Shown: piece by piece, positions 5,972-13,839 of the stretch | How the letters are laid out: the number at the start of each line of letters is the position of its first letter | Numbering within the stretch: position 1 is the stretch's first letter | Assembly: GCA_052143655.1 (NCBI GenBank) | Contig: JBKQSL010000429.1 | Location: 1 to 31,969, forward strand | Length of the DNA stretch: 31,969 nucleotides | Source of the DNA: CAVSUR01 sp052143655 | Lineage (GTDB): Bacteria; Actinomycetota; Actinomycetes; Streptosporangiales; Streptosporangiaceae | Direction of reading: 5' to 3' | Notes under the pieces: generated by a model | Told to the model about the DNA's origin: nothing | Database searches by the model: none | What the model saw: the letters and a program-made list of their open reading frames with translations, nothing else | Position numbers and translations under genes: made by a program

Positions 5972-8721
5972 TGGAGTCGGCCGAAATCGTCCGCCGTTTC
6001 CTGGACTTCTTCTCCCAGCGCGGCCACACGGTCGTGCCCTCGGCCAGCCTGATCGTGGACGACCCGACGCTGCTGCTCGTCAACGCCGGGATGGTGCCGT
6101 TCAAGCCCTACTTCCTGGGCCAGCTGCCGCCGCCTTACCCGCGCGCGACCTCGGCGCAGAAGTGCGTCAGGACCCCGGACATCGAGGAAGTCGGCCGGAC
6201 TACCCGGCACGCGACGTTCTTCCAGATGCTGGGCAACTTCTCCTTCGGTGACTACTTCAAGGAGCAGGCCATCCCGTTTGCCTGGGACCTGCTGACCAGG
6301 CCCGAGGCAGACGGCGGGTTCGGGTTCCCGGAGGACCGGCTGTGGGCGACCGTCTACACCGAGGACGATGAGGCAGCCAAGATCTGGCACGACCAGGTGG
6401 GCCTGCCCGAGGCGCGGATCCAGCGGCGCGGGCTGGCCGACAACTACTGGCACATGGGCGTGCCCGGTCCCGGCGGCCCCTGCTCGGAGATCTACTACGA
6501 CCGCGGGCCCGAGTACGGGCGCGAGGGCGGGCCGGCCGTCGACGAGGACCGGTACCTGGAGGTCTGGAACCTGGTCTTCATGCAGGAGCAGCTCAGCGCG
6601 GTCCGGACCAAGGTGGACTTCGACGTCGCGGCCGAGCTGCCCTCGCGCAACATCGACACCGGGATGGGCCTGGAGCGGATGGCGGCGCTGCTGCAGGGCG
6701 TCGACAACATCTACGAGATCGACACGATGTGGAAGGTGCTCGACCGCGCGGCCGAGCTGGCCGAGCAGAAGTACGGCCGGGATCATCGCACCGACGTGGC
6801 GCTGCGGGTGGTGGCCGACCACGTGCGCACCGCCGTGATGCTCGTCGCCGACGGCGTCATCCCGGCCAACGAGGGCCGCGGCTACGTGCTGCGCCGGATC
6901 CTGCGCCGCAGCATCCGCAGCATGCGGCTGCTGGCAGGGGCGCAGCGCGGCGGCGTCGGCGGCCGGGCCGGCGCGGCGCAGGAGCGGTACCTGCACGTTC
7001 TGGCGTCGGTAGCCATCGACGCGCTCGGCGACCAGTACACCGAGCTGCACCGGGACGCGCCGAACATCCACACGGTGATCGACGCCGAGGAAAGCGCGTT
7101 CCTGGGCACCCTGCGCACGGGAACGGCCATCTTCGACGTCGCGGCGGAGGAGACCACGCGGCGCGGCGGGGCGACGCTCAGCGGGGAGCAGGCGTTCCAG
7201 CTGCACGACACTTACGGGTTCCCGATCGACCTGACCCTGGAAATGGCCGCCGAGCAGGGCCTGACGGTCGACGAGGCCGAGTTCCGGCGGCTGATGACCC
7301 AGCAGCGCCAGCGGGCCAAGGAAGACGCGGCGGGCAAGAAGACCGGCAACGCTGACATCTCGGTGTTCGCCCGGCTGCTCGAGCAGTCCGGGCAGGTGAC
7401 GTTCACCGGCTACGACGCGGTTGCCGGGGACTGCGTGATCGCCGGCCTGCTGGTCGGCGGGGCCTCGGTCGCCGCAGCCGGCGCCGGGACCGAGGTGGAC
7501 GTGGTGCTGGACCGCACCCCGTTCTACGCCGAGGGCGGTGGCCAGCTGGCCGACACCGGGACGATCAGGACCATCGGCAGCGGGATGGGCGAGGCCGGCC
7601 TGATCGAGGTCCTCGACGTGCAGACGCCAGTGCGCGGCCTGATCATCCACCGCGGCCGGGTCACCGCCGGTGAGGTGACCACCGGCGGGCCGGCCTTCGC
7701 GGAGATCGACGTGGAGCGGCGCCGGGCGATCTCCCGCTCGCACACCGCCACCCACCTGGTGCACCGGGCCTTCCGCGGTGCGCTGGGGGAGTCGGCGGCG
7801 CAGGCGGGGTCGGAGAACTCGCCCGGCCGGTTCCGGTTTGACTTCACCGCGCTCGGCGCCGTGCCGACGTCGGTGCTGCGCGACGCCGAGGACGAGGTCA
7901 ACGACATCCTGATCAACGACCTGGACGTACGCGCCTTCCACACCTCGCTGTCGGAGGCGCGGGCGATGGGCGCGCTGGCGCTGTTCGGCGAGAAGTACGG
8001 GGACCGGGTCCGGGTCGTCGAGGTCGGCGACTACTCGCGGGAGCTGTGCGGCGGCACTCACGTCGCCAGGTCCGGGCAGCTCGGCCTGATCAAGATCCTC
8101 GGCGAGGCGTCCATCGGGTCGGGAGTGCGCCGGGTCGAGGCGCTGGTCGGCATCGACGCGTTCCGCTTCCTGGCCCGAGAGAGCCTGCTGGTCAGCCAGC
8201 TCTCCGAGCAGCTCAAGGCGCGGCGGGAGGAATTGCCGGACCGGATCAGCGCGGTGCTGAGCCGGCTGCGCGACGCCGAGCGCGACCTGGCGCGGCTCAG
8301 CTCCGCCCGGCTGCTCGCCGAGGCGGGCGAGGTCGCCGCCCGGGCCGAGGACGTCGGCGGGATCAGCTACATCGCGCACCGGGCACCCGACGGCACCGCC
8401 GCCGACGCCATCCGCAAGCTCGCGCTGGACCTGCGCGGCCGTCTCGTGCCGGGCCAGCCGGGGGTCGTGGTGGTCACCGGGGTGCCCGCCGGCCGGCCGA
8501 CGGTGGTGGTCGCGGTTACCGACGCGGCTCGGGCCCGCGGGCTGACCGCCGGATCCCTCGTGCTGGCCGCGGCCGGCGCACTCGGCGGCCGCGGTGGCGG
8601 CAAGGACGACGTCGCCCAGGGTGGCGGCGCGGCGCAGGGCGAGAACACCGCGCAGGCCATCGCCGAGTCCTTCGCCGCGGTTCGGCGGCTTATCCAGGAC
8701 AAGATCGGCGCGGTGCAATAG
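5971..8721 (+). CDS. alaS: alanyl-tRNA synthetase
   Basis: 916-residue class II synthetase that charges tRNA-Ala and hydrolyses mischarged Ser/Gly-tRNA-Ala. The N-terminal catalytic domain begins MESAEIVRRFLDFFSQRGHT and contains VNAGMVPFKPYFLG, CVRTPDIEEVG and RHATFFQMLGNFSFGDYFK. The editing and zinc motifs are HTATHLVH (H591, H595) and CGGTH (C693, H697). The C-terminal DHHA1 part ends with the glycine loop GGRGGGKDDVAQGGG. It is slightly longer than usual, with a Gly/Ala-rich insertion near residues 325-340 (QRGGVGGRAGAAQ). The ATG overlaps the preceding stop by one base. It heads the alaS-ruvX-mltG trio conserved in actinobacteria. Confidence 0.98.
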   Translation: MESAEIVRRFLDFFSQRGHTVVPSASLIVDDPTLLLVNAGMVPFKPYFLGQLPPPYPRATSAQKCVRTPDIEEVGRTTRHATFFQMLGNFSFGDYFKEQAIPFAWDLLTRPEADGGFGFPEDRLWATVYTEDDEAAKIWHDQVGLPEARIQRRGLADNYWHMGVPGPGGPCSEIYYDRGPEYGREGGPAVDEDRYLEVWNLVFMQEQLSAVRTKVDFDVAAELPSRNIDTGMGLERMAALLQGVDNIYEIDTMWKVLDRAAELAEQKYGRDHRTDVALRVVADHVRTAVMLVADGVIPANEGRGYVLRRILRRSIRSMRLLAGAQRGGVGGRAGAAQERYLHVLASVAIDALGDQYTELHRDAPNIHTVIDAEESAFLGTLRTGTAIFDVAAEETTRRGGATLSGEQAFQLHDTYGFPIDLTLEMAAEQGLTVDEAEFRRLMTQQRQRAKEDAAGKKTGNADISVFARLLEQSGQVTFTGYDAVAGDCVIAGLLVGGASVAAAGAGTEVDVVLDRTPFYAEGGGQLADTGTIRTIGSGMGEAGLIEVLDVQTPVRGLIIHRGRVTAGEVTTGGPAFAEIDVERRRAISRSHTATHLVHRAFRGALGESAAQAGSENSPGRFRFDFTALGAVPTSVLRDAEDEVNDILINDLDVRAFHTSLSEARAMGALALFGEKYGDRVRVVEVGDYSRELCGGTHVARSGQLGLIKILGEASIGSGVRRVEALVGIDAFRFLARESLLVSQLSEQLKARREELPDRISAVLSRLRDAERDLARLSSARLLAEAGEVAARAEDVGGISYIAHRAPDGTAADAIRKLALDLRGRLVPGQPGVVVVTGVPAGRPTVVVAVTDAARARGLTAGSLVLAAAGALGGRGGGKDDVAQGGGAAQGENTAQAIAESFAAVRRLIQDKIGAVQ

Positions 8722-8730
8722 CGTGAGATC

Positions 8731-9297
8731 GTGCTGCCGCGCAGTTGTGTCCTCACTGAGATCCGCAAGGCCTGCGGACCTGCGGTGAGGCAGGGCGCCC
8801 GGCTGGCGATCGACGTGGGCTCCGTCCGCATCGGGATCGCCCGCAGCGACCCCAGCGGGCTGCTGGCCAGCCCGCTGGCCACCGTCGGCCGCGGCCCGGG
8901 GGACCTGGCTGAAATAACCGGGCTGGCGGCACGAGATGACGTCGTCGAGGTGATCGTGGGGTTGCCGGCAAGCCTGTCCGGCCGCGAGGGAGCGGCCGCC
9001 GGAGATGCCAGGAAGTTCGCCGCCGCGCTGGCTACCCGGCTGGCCCCGATCCCGGTGCGGCTGGTCGATGAGCGGTTCACCACGGTAATCGCGCACGCTG
9101 CCCTGCAGCAGGGCGGCAAGGACGCCCGCCGCCGCCGCGAGGTCGTGGACCGCAGCGCCGCGGCGCTGCTGCTGCAGAGCGCACTGGACTCCGAGCGGTC
9201 CACCGGCCGTCCGCCCGGCGAGCTGGTCGCCACGGCGCCCGGCCGCGCCGACGGCAGCTGGCAGGCGGCAGGCCCGGCTGCGGATGGCAGCGGATGA
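8731..9297 (+). CDS. ruvX: putative Holliday junction resolvase / pre-16S rRNA nuclease (RuvX/YqgF)
   Basis: RNase H-fold nuclease of the YqgF/RuvX family, implicated in pre-16S rRNA maturation and in Holliday-junction processing. Family signatures are RLAIDVGSVRIGIARSDPSG (first catalytic Asp), IVGLPASLSGREG, RLVDERFTT (catalytic Glu) and VVDRSAAALLLQSALD. The GTG at 8731 is the first start after the alaS stop and gives 188 residues, but homologues begin just before RLAIDVG. The in-frame GTG at 8785 (170 residues) is therefore equally plausible. Neither has a strong ribosome site. The gene ends in ATGA overlap with mltG. Confidence 0.9.
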   Translation: MLPRSCVLTEIRKACGPAVRQGARLAIDVGSVRIGIARSDPSGLLASPLATVGRGPGDLAEITGLAARDDVVEVIVGLPASLSGREGAAAGDARKFAAALATRLAPIPVRLVDERFTTVIAHAALQQGGKDARRRREVVDRSAAALLLQSALDSERSTGRPPGELVATAPGRADGSWQAAGPAADGSG

Positions 9298-11969
9298 GCG
9301 ACCAGGACGGCAACTGGCCGCCGCAGGTACCCCGGCACCGCCGGCCAGCAGACCGGAATCCCTATCGCGCCGGCCCGGACGAGCCTGGCCGTGGCGCAGA
9401 CGGCTTCAGCCCAGACGGGCTGGGCGCGAATGATTTCGGCGCACATGACTTCGGCGGGGCCGGCGCCGGAAACTGGCGGGGCAGCCAGGGGCGCGTGCCG
9501 GACTGGCTGCGCCCGGGTGACGCGGGCGCGGGCCCGGCAGGCTCGGCGGCCGGCGGCACGGGCCGCCCGGCGGACCCTTTCGGGCCGCCGGACTACCTGG
9601 GCCCGCTGGCGGCTCCCTTCCCGGGCGACGCGCCGGGCCTGACCGGACCGCCCGATCTGTCGGGTCCGCTCGGGCCGCTGGAGCTCACCGGACCGCTGTA
9701 TGAATACGGCCTGACCGACTTCGCCGTGCCGGACCCGGCGGCCCGTCCTGGCGGCCACCGCCCGTCTGGTGACTTCGGCCCGTCCGGTGATTACGGGCCA
9801 CCTAGCGGACGCCTCGCCCCGGGCGGTTCCGGGGCGGCCAGCGGTGGGCGTCAGCCCGGTGGGTACGGTTCCCCGGACGGCTACCCGCCGCCAGGCAGCC
9901 CTGACCCTGCGGACTGGCCCGGCGCCTCGGCCGGCACCGGCCAGGACTGGCCCGGCCCCGGGCGCCGTGATCGCGCCGATGGCTTCCGCGAGCCGGGCGG
10001 GGATCGCGGCCAGGATCGTCGGCCTGGCTTCGGCGGTGACGGCCCGCCCGGCATACCGGACCAGCATGATCCGCTTGACACCGGCGCGCCGTGGGACGGC
10101 GGGCGCGGTCGGCGGCCCGGCGGCTACCCGGGCGACGGATATGGCGCCGCCGGACACGGCCGCGACCGCTCTGACCGGTCCGGTCGGTCCGGTCGGCACG
10201 GGCGGCACCGGGACGAGCCGGAGGCCGCGCGGCCGGGTCCCGAAGATTACGGCAGCTCCGCCAGCGGCTACCGGCCGGATGGCCCGCCGTCCGCGCCGCA
10301 GTGGGTGCCGCCCGCGAGCGCGCAGGGGCCGGACTTCCGGCCGCCCGCAGCACCGGACGGCGACAGGCCTGGCGGGTCCCGCCCTGGCCAGGGCGGCCGC
10401 GGCGGCAGTCACGCTGGCGGCCACCGGCGGTCTGCGGGTCCTGGTAGCGGGCGCCGCGGCCGCGGCGCCGCCGACACCGGCCCGGTGACCGGGCCGATCC
10501 CCGGGCCGCCGCCGGGGCCCGCCCGGCCGCCCGCCGGGCCGTTGCCTGAATCGGGACCGGTGACGGGTCCTGGCCGGGTGCCGGGTTACCCGGGGCTGTT
10601 GCCTGAATCAGGGCCGGTGACCGGTCCTGGCCGGGTGCCGGGCTACGCCCGCCCGCCCGCCGGGCCGTTCGCGAGTGCCGGCCCGGTGACCGGTCCGGGT
10701 CAGGTCAACGGCTACGGCGGTCCGCATCCGGGAGCCGGGTGGTCGCACGGTGCCGATGACGGCCCGGGCGGGCCGGCCGGCGACGATGTGCTGCCGCCCC
10801 CGCCCGCCCCGGCGGCCATGCCGGGCGGCACCGGCCCGCCGGAACCCGGCCGCGCCGGGCGCGCCGGGCGCGGCGGGGGCCTGCTGCCCGGATTCGCTGA
10901 CCGGCACGACGACGGCAGCCCGGGCAAGCGCCCGCGGCGCCGGCACGGCCGGTGGCTGGCCCCGCTGATCTCGCTGGCCGTGCTGCTGGTCATCATCGCG
11001 GCGGCCGGCACCTACGCCTACCGGTGGTATGCGGCCAAGCACGCCAACTACTCCGGGTCGGGCTTCGGCTCGGTCACCATCGAGGTCAAGCCGGGAGACG
11101 GCCCCAGATCACTGCTGCCGCAACTGCTGTCCAAGGGCGTGATCAAGGCCGCCGACCCGTTCGTCGCCGCTGCCGACAATTACGATCCAAGCGGCCTGCT
11201 GCCCGGTTACTTCCGGCTGCACAAGCACATGAACGCCGAGCTGGCCTGGCGGCTGCTGCTCAATCCCAAGTCGCGCATCCAGACCACGGTCTCGCTGCCC
11301 GACGGGATGCGGCTGCCTGCCATCCTGGCCCTGCTCAGCAAGCAGACGCACATCAGCCTGCACCAGTTCACCATTGCGGCCGCCGACACCCCTGCGCTCG
11401 GCCTGCCGTCCTACGCGCACGGCAGCCTGGAGGGCTACCTGTACCCGGACACTTACAGCTTCGCTCCGGGCACCACCGCCATCGGCATCCTGCAGCAAAT
11501 GGTCACCAAGTTTAACTCGGAGGCGAACACGCTGCACCTGATCTCGCAGGCCAAGGCCGTGAACCTGCTGCCCGGCCAGGTGATCACCATCGCCAGCCTG
11601 CTGGAGGTCGAGGGCACGCCGAAGTATTACAGCCAGGTCGCCCGGGTCATCGACAACCGGCTGAACCAGGGCGTGGCGCTGCAGCTTGACAGCACAGTGC
11701 TCTACGCACTGCACAAGACTGGCTTCATGCTCACTCCACAGCAGCTGAAGGTCAAATCGCCCTATAACACCTTCATCCATAAGGGCCTGCCGCCGGGACC
11801 GATCGATAATCCCACCGCCGCGGCGATCCAGGCCGCGCTGCACCCCGCCAAGGGCAACTGGACGTACTTCGTCACTACCGACCCGAGCCAGGGCATCACC
11901 AAGTTCACCAACAGCTACTCGCAGTTCCTGCGGTACGAGACCGTGTGCCGGGCTCATCACGCCTGCTGA
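9294..11969 (+). CDS. mltG: endolytic murein transglycosylase MltG with very long N-terminal extension
   Basis: 891 residues; typical MltG is about 350-600. The C-terminal third is the YceG-like domain that cleaves nascent peptidoglycan outside the membrane and ends glycan strands. Visible motifs are YLYPDTYSF, ASLLEVEG (conserved glutamates E771/E773, catalytic motif), VARVIDNRL, LQLDSTVLYAL, SPYNTFIHKGLPPGPIDNP and AAIQAALHP. A single membrane helix lies at about 554-575 (WLAPLISLAVLLVIIAAAG). Everything before it, about 550 residues on the cytoplasmic side, is Gly/Pro/Asp-rich, low-complexity and probably disordered, with repeats of PESGPVTGPGRVPGY. The start ATG overlaps the ruvX stop (ATGA). 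aroE, the usual next gene, is absent. Confidence 0.95.
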   Translation: MSDQDGNWPPQVPRHRRPADRNPYRAGPDEPGRGADGFSPDGLGANDFGAHDFGGAGAGNWRGSQGRVPDWLRPGDAGAGPAGSAAGGTGRPADPFGPPDYLGPLAAPFPGDAPGLTGPPDLSGPLGPLELTGPLYEYGLTDFAVPDPAARPGGHRPSGDFGPSGDYGPPSGRLAPGGSGAASGGRQPGGYGSPDGYPPPGSPDPADWPGASAGTGQDWPGPGRRDRADGFREPGGDRGQDRRPGFGGDGPPGIPDQHDPLDTGAPWDGGRGRRPGGYPGDGYGAAGHGRDRSDRSGRSGRHGRHRDEPEAARPGPEDYGSSASGYRPDGPPSAPQWVPPASAQGPDFRPPAAPDGDRPGGSRPGQGGRGGSHAGGHRRSAGPGSGRRGRGAADTGPVTGPIPGPPPGPARPPAGPLPESGPVTGPGRVPGYPGLLPESGPVTGPGRVPGYARPPAGPFASAGPVTGPGQVNGYGGPHPGAGWSHGADDGPGGPAGDDVLPPPPAPAAMPGGTGPPEPGRAGRAGRGGGLLPGFADRHDDGSPGKRPRRRHGRWLAPLISLAVLLVIIAAAGTYAYRWYAAKHANYSGSGFGSVTIEVKPGDGPRSLLPQLLSKGVIKAADPFVAAADNYDPSGLLPGYFRLHKHMNAELAWRLLLNPKSRIQTTVSLPDGMRLPAILALLSKQTHISLHQFTIAAADTPALGLPSYAHGSLEGYLYPDTYSFAPGTTAIGILQQMVTKFNSEANTLHLISQAKAVNLLPGQVITIASLLEVEGTPKYYSQVARVIDNRLNQGVALQLDSTVLYALHKTGFMLTPQQLKVKSPYNTFIHKGLPPGPIDNPTAAAIQAALHPAKGNWTYFVTTDPSQGITKFTNSYSQFLRYETVCRAHHAC
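10542..10715 (+). repeat. imperfect coding repeat in mltG
   Basis: Two nearly identical copies starting at 10542 and 10599 (57-base period) encode LPESGPVTGPGRVPGY. A third, more diverged copy starting at 10668 encodes FASAGPVTGPGQVNGY. A further GPVTGP lies just upstream. The region belongs to the disordered cytoplasmic tail of MltG. Confidence 0.85.
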
Positions 11970-12460
11970 GCCGCAGCCCTGGGCCGTCAGCGGGCTGGGC
12001 TGACCGCCAGGCCGGGTGTTGCGCGCTGACTATCAGCTGACAGCGGCTCTCGCGCGGGCTGCTATCGCCGCGGAATAGCAGGGGCGGGGGTAATGCGTTA
12101 CTCTTACAAGACGATTAACCAGTCCGGCGCCTGCCGTGCCGGACGCGCAAGCGGAGGAACCACCACGGCCGCCTCCCACCTGGCCAGTTAAGCGCTGGCG
12201 GGTAGCGATGCCGGAACGGGCGGGTGCCCGTCCGGCGGCCGGCGGCTCTCGGGTCGGCCGGCAAGGCCGGACGCCTGGTCGGCGCGGGTTCCGCGCTGAC
12301 GGCCAGCGCGTCTGCGTGGCGCAGCCGGTTTCCGGCATGCGCGCTCATGGTGGCCCCGCATGCGCATCGTTGCGGGGCTTTTCGCGTCCGGGCGGAGAGC
12401 GCCAGGCAGGATTCTGCCCCGGGACAGGCTCGGGGCAGGGGTTGGACCCCAGGAGGTCAC
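11970..12460 (+). promoter_or_regulatory. infC leader and upstream intergenic region
   Basis: No protein gene is convincing here. After the mltG stop there is a weak hairpin (CAGCCC 11974-11979 with GGGCTG 11992-11997). A 12-base palindrome GTAATGCGTTAC at 12090-12101 overlaps a candidate -10 TACTCT (12099-12104); no good -35 is seen. A start near 12111 would give a leader of about 350 bases. The leader contains a strong ribosome-binding-like GGAGG (12153-12157) followed by an ACG-initiated 8-codon frame, an intrinsic terminator (12353-12382), and the infC Shine-Dalgarno sequence. This layout suggests transcription attenuation of the infC-rpmI-rplT operon. Confidence 0.6.
12353..12382 (+). 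terminator. intrinsic terminator / attenuator in infC leader
   Basis: Perfect 8-base stem GCCCCGCA (12353-12360) with TGCGGGGC (12371-12378), a 10-base loop, followed at once by TTTT. This is the clearest rho-independent terminator in the window. It lies about 80 bases before the infC start and in the same direction, so it would stop transcription before the operon unless prevented. Leader control of infC-rpmI-rplT is established in Bacillus (L20) and E. coli (IF3, L20); the present mechanism is inferred. Confidence 0.75.
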
Positions 12461-13465
12461 ATCAGCACCGAACCTCGTATCAACGAGCGCATCCGCGTTC
12501 CCGAAGTGCGGCTGGTTGGCCCAGCCGGGGAGCAGATCGGGATCGTTGCGATTAACGATGCGCTCAAGCTGGCCCAGGACGCCGACCTCGACCTGGTCGA
12601 GGTCGCGCCGACCGCGCGACCGCCAGTCTGCAAGCTGATGGACTACGGAAAGTTCAAGTACGAGTCCGCGCTGAAAGCCAGGGAATCGCGCAAGAACCAG
12701 ACGCAGACCGTCATCAAGGAGATCAAGCTCCGGCCGAAGATCGACCCGCATGACTACGGCACCAAGAAGGGCCATGTCGAGCGGTTCCTGAAGCAGGGCG
12801 ACAAGGTCAAGGTGACGATCATGTTCAGGGGCCGGGAGCAGTCGCGGCCCGAACTCGGCTACAAGCTGCTGCAGCGGCTAGCCGGCGACGTCGATGACCT
12901 CGGCTTCGTCGAGTCGGCGCCTAAGCAGGACGGCCGGAACATGATCATGGTGATCGGGCCGCATAAGAAGAAGGCGGACGTGCGCGCCGAACGCGTGACG
13001 CCGCGGGCGAGCGCCCGGGCTACAGCCGAGCGCGAGCCGCGGCCGGTCCCCGCGCCGCGACCCGAGGCAGTGCGGTCAGAGGCAGGACGGCCAGAGGTGG
13101 CGCGACCCGAGACGGCACGGCCGCAGACGGCACGGCCTGAGACGCCGCGGCCTGAGGTGGCACGGCCCGAGGCGCCGCGGCCCGAGACGGCACGTCCGCA
13201 GACGGCACGGCCTGAGGCAGTACGGCCCGAGGCGCCGCGGCCTGAGACGGCACGGCCGCAGACGGCACGGCCTGAGACGGCACGGCCGCAGACGGCACGG
13301 CCCGAGGCGCCGCGACCGGCCGCTCCGCGGCCGATGGCGCCGCGTACCGCAGGACCGCGCCCGACGGCGCCGCGATCGGCCGCCCCGCGGCCGATGCCGC
13401 CGCGCCCGACGGCGCCGAGCCAGCCGCCGGCTGCCAGCGGAGGACCGGCCCGGCCGGTCAGCTAG
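12461..13465 (+). CDS. infC: translation initiation factor IF-3 with AUC start and C-terminal repeat tail
   Basis: IF3 binds the 30S subunit, checks initiator tRNA and start codon, and prevents premature subunit joining. The ATC at 12461 is chosen as start. AGGAGG lies at 12451-12456, homologous sequence (ISTEPRINERIRVPEVRLVG) begins exactly there, and no in-frame ATG, GTG or TTG lies nearby. The first in-frame ATG (12224) lies upstream of the terminator hairpin. Non-AUG starts are known for infC (AUU in E. coli) and allow autoregulation. The N-domain, linker and C-domain (IKEIKLRPKIDPHDYGTKKG, VKVTIMFRGRE, MIMVIGPHKKK) end near residue 175. About 160 further residues are Arg/Pro/Ala/Glu repeats, giving 334 residues against about 170-220 normally. 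Confidence 0.93.
   Translation: MSTEPRINERIRVPEVRLVGPAGEQIGIVAINDALKLAQDADLDLVEVAPTARPPVCKLMDYGKFKYESALKARESRKNQTQTVIKEIKLRPKIDPHDYGTKKGHVERFLKQGDKVKVTIMFRGREQSRPELGYKLLQRLAGDVDDLGFVESAPKQDGRNMIMVIGPHKKKADVRAERVTPRASARATAEREPRPVPAPRPEAVRSEAGRPEVARPETARPQTARPETPRPEVARPEAPRPETARPQTARPEAVRPEAPRPETARPQTARPETARPQTARPEAPRPAAPRPMAPRTAGPRPTAPRSAAPRPMPPRPTAPSQPPAASGGPARPVS
13058..13417 (+). repeat. 15-base coding tandem repeat, 24 pentapeptide units, in infC
   Basis: Twenty-four consecutive pentapeptides of the form RPxxx (RPETA, RPQTA, RPEAP, RPEVA, later RPxAP) follow the IF3 C-domain without interruption. The DNA unit is 15 bases. The middle copies (about 13180-13310) are nearly identical, for example alternating RPETA/RPQTA, which points to recent slippage or recombination. 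The last seven units have lost the Glu and become Pro/Ala-rich. Confidence 0.92.
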
Positions 13466-13470
13466 AACGT

Positions 13471-13527
13471 CCGGAAGCGCGGAGCTTCCGGGAGCAGGAT
13501 GCCGCCGCCGTCTGCGGATGGCGGCGG
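13471..13527 (+). promoter_or_regulatory. two hairpins in the infC-rpmI gap
   Basis: Stem 1 is CCGGAAGC (13471-13478) with GCTTCCGG (13484-13491), loop GCGGA. Stem 2 is CCGCCGCC (13502-13509) with GGCGGCGG (13520-13527). No T tract follows either. The 150-base gap is unusually long for this operon, so these may be RNA processing, attenuation or L20-binding structures; this is an inference from position only. Confidence 0.45.
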
Positions 13528-13616
13528 AGATGCCAGAGGCACGGTGTGCACTGCATGCCGTGCTGCCAGCACGCCCGGAAGCATCGCGGCGGGTACGCAG
13601 AACGGAGAACGGCGAG

Positions 13617-13811
13617 ATGCCGAAGATGAAGACGCACAGCGGTGCGAACAAGCGGTTCCGGCTGACCGGTACCGGCAAGATCATGCGCCGCCGGGCCAAC
13701 CGGCAGCACTACTTCGAGCACAAGCCGACTACGCGGACCCGCCGCCTGGCGAACGAGGTTGTGCTGGCGCCGGCCGATGCAAAGAAGATGAAGAAGCTGC
13801 TGGGTAAGTGA
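13617..13811 (+). CDS. rpmI: 50S ribosomal protein L35
   Basis: 64-residue ribosomal protein of the large subunit. MPKMKTHSGANKRFRLTGTG at the N-terminus and NRQHYFEHKPTTRTRRL in the middle are diagnostic, and the length is exactly that of the family. The ATG at 13617 is taken although the frame is open further upstream, because the conserved MPKMKTH begins there and GGAG/GGCGAG precede it. It lies between infC and rplT in the standard operon, 28 bases before rplT. Confidence 0.98.
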   Translation: MPKMKTHSGANKRFRLTGTGKIMRRRANRQHYFEHKPTTRTRRLANEVVLAPADAKKMKKLLGK

Positions 13812-13839
13812 CCCGGCCCGCATTCAGGGAGTCGAACAC

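Noticed and set aside
5950..9096. Open frame of 1048 codons on the minus strand
   Set aside because: It lies exactly antisense to alaS and ruvX, which have unmistakable motifs; long antisense frames are normal in very GC-rich DNA and its protein is low-complexity.
8367..10424. Open frame of 685 codons on the minus strand
   Set aside because: Antisense to the alaS end, ruvX and the repetitive mltG tail; composition reflects the repeats.
12224..12460. Longer IF3 starting at ATG 12224
   Set aside because: It would read through the leader terminator, has no homology to IF3 in the added 79 residues and ignores the AGGAGG next to ATC 12461.
13058..13417. CRISPR-like or tandem DNA array
   Set aside because: Regular 15-base units without spacers, fully in frame with IF3; it is a coding minisatellite.
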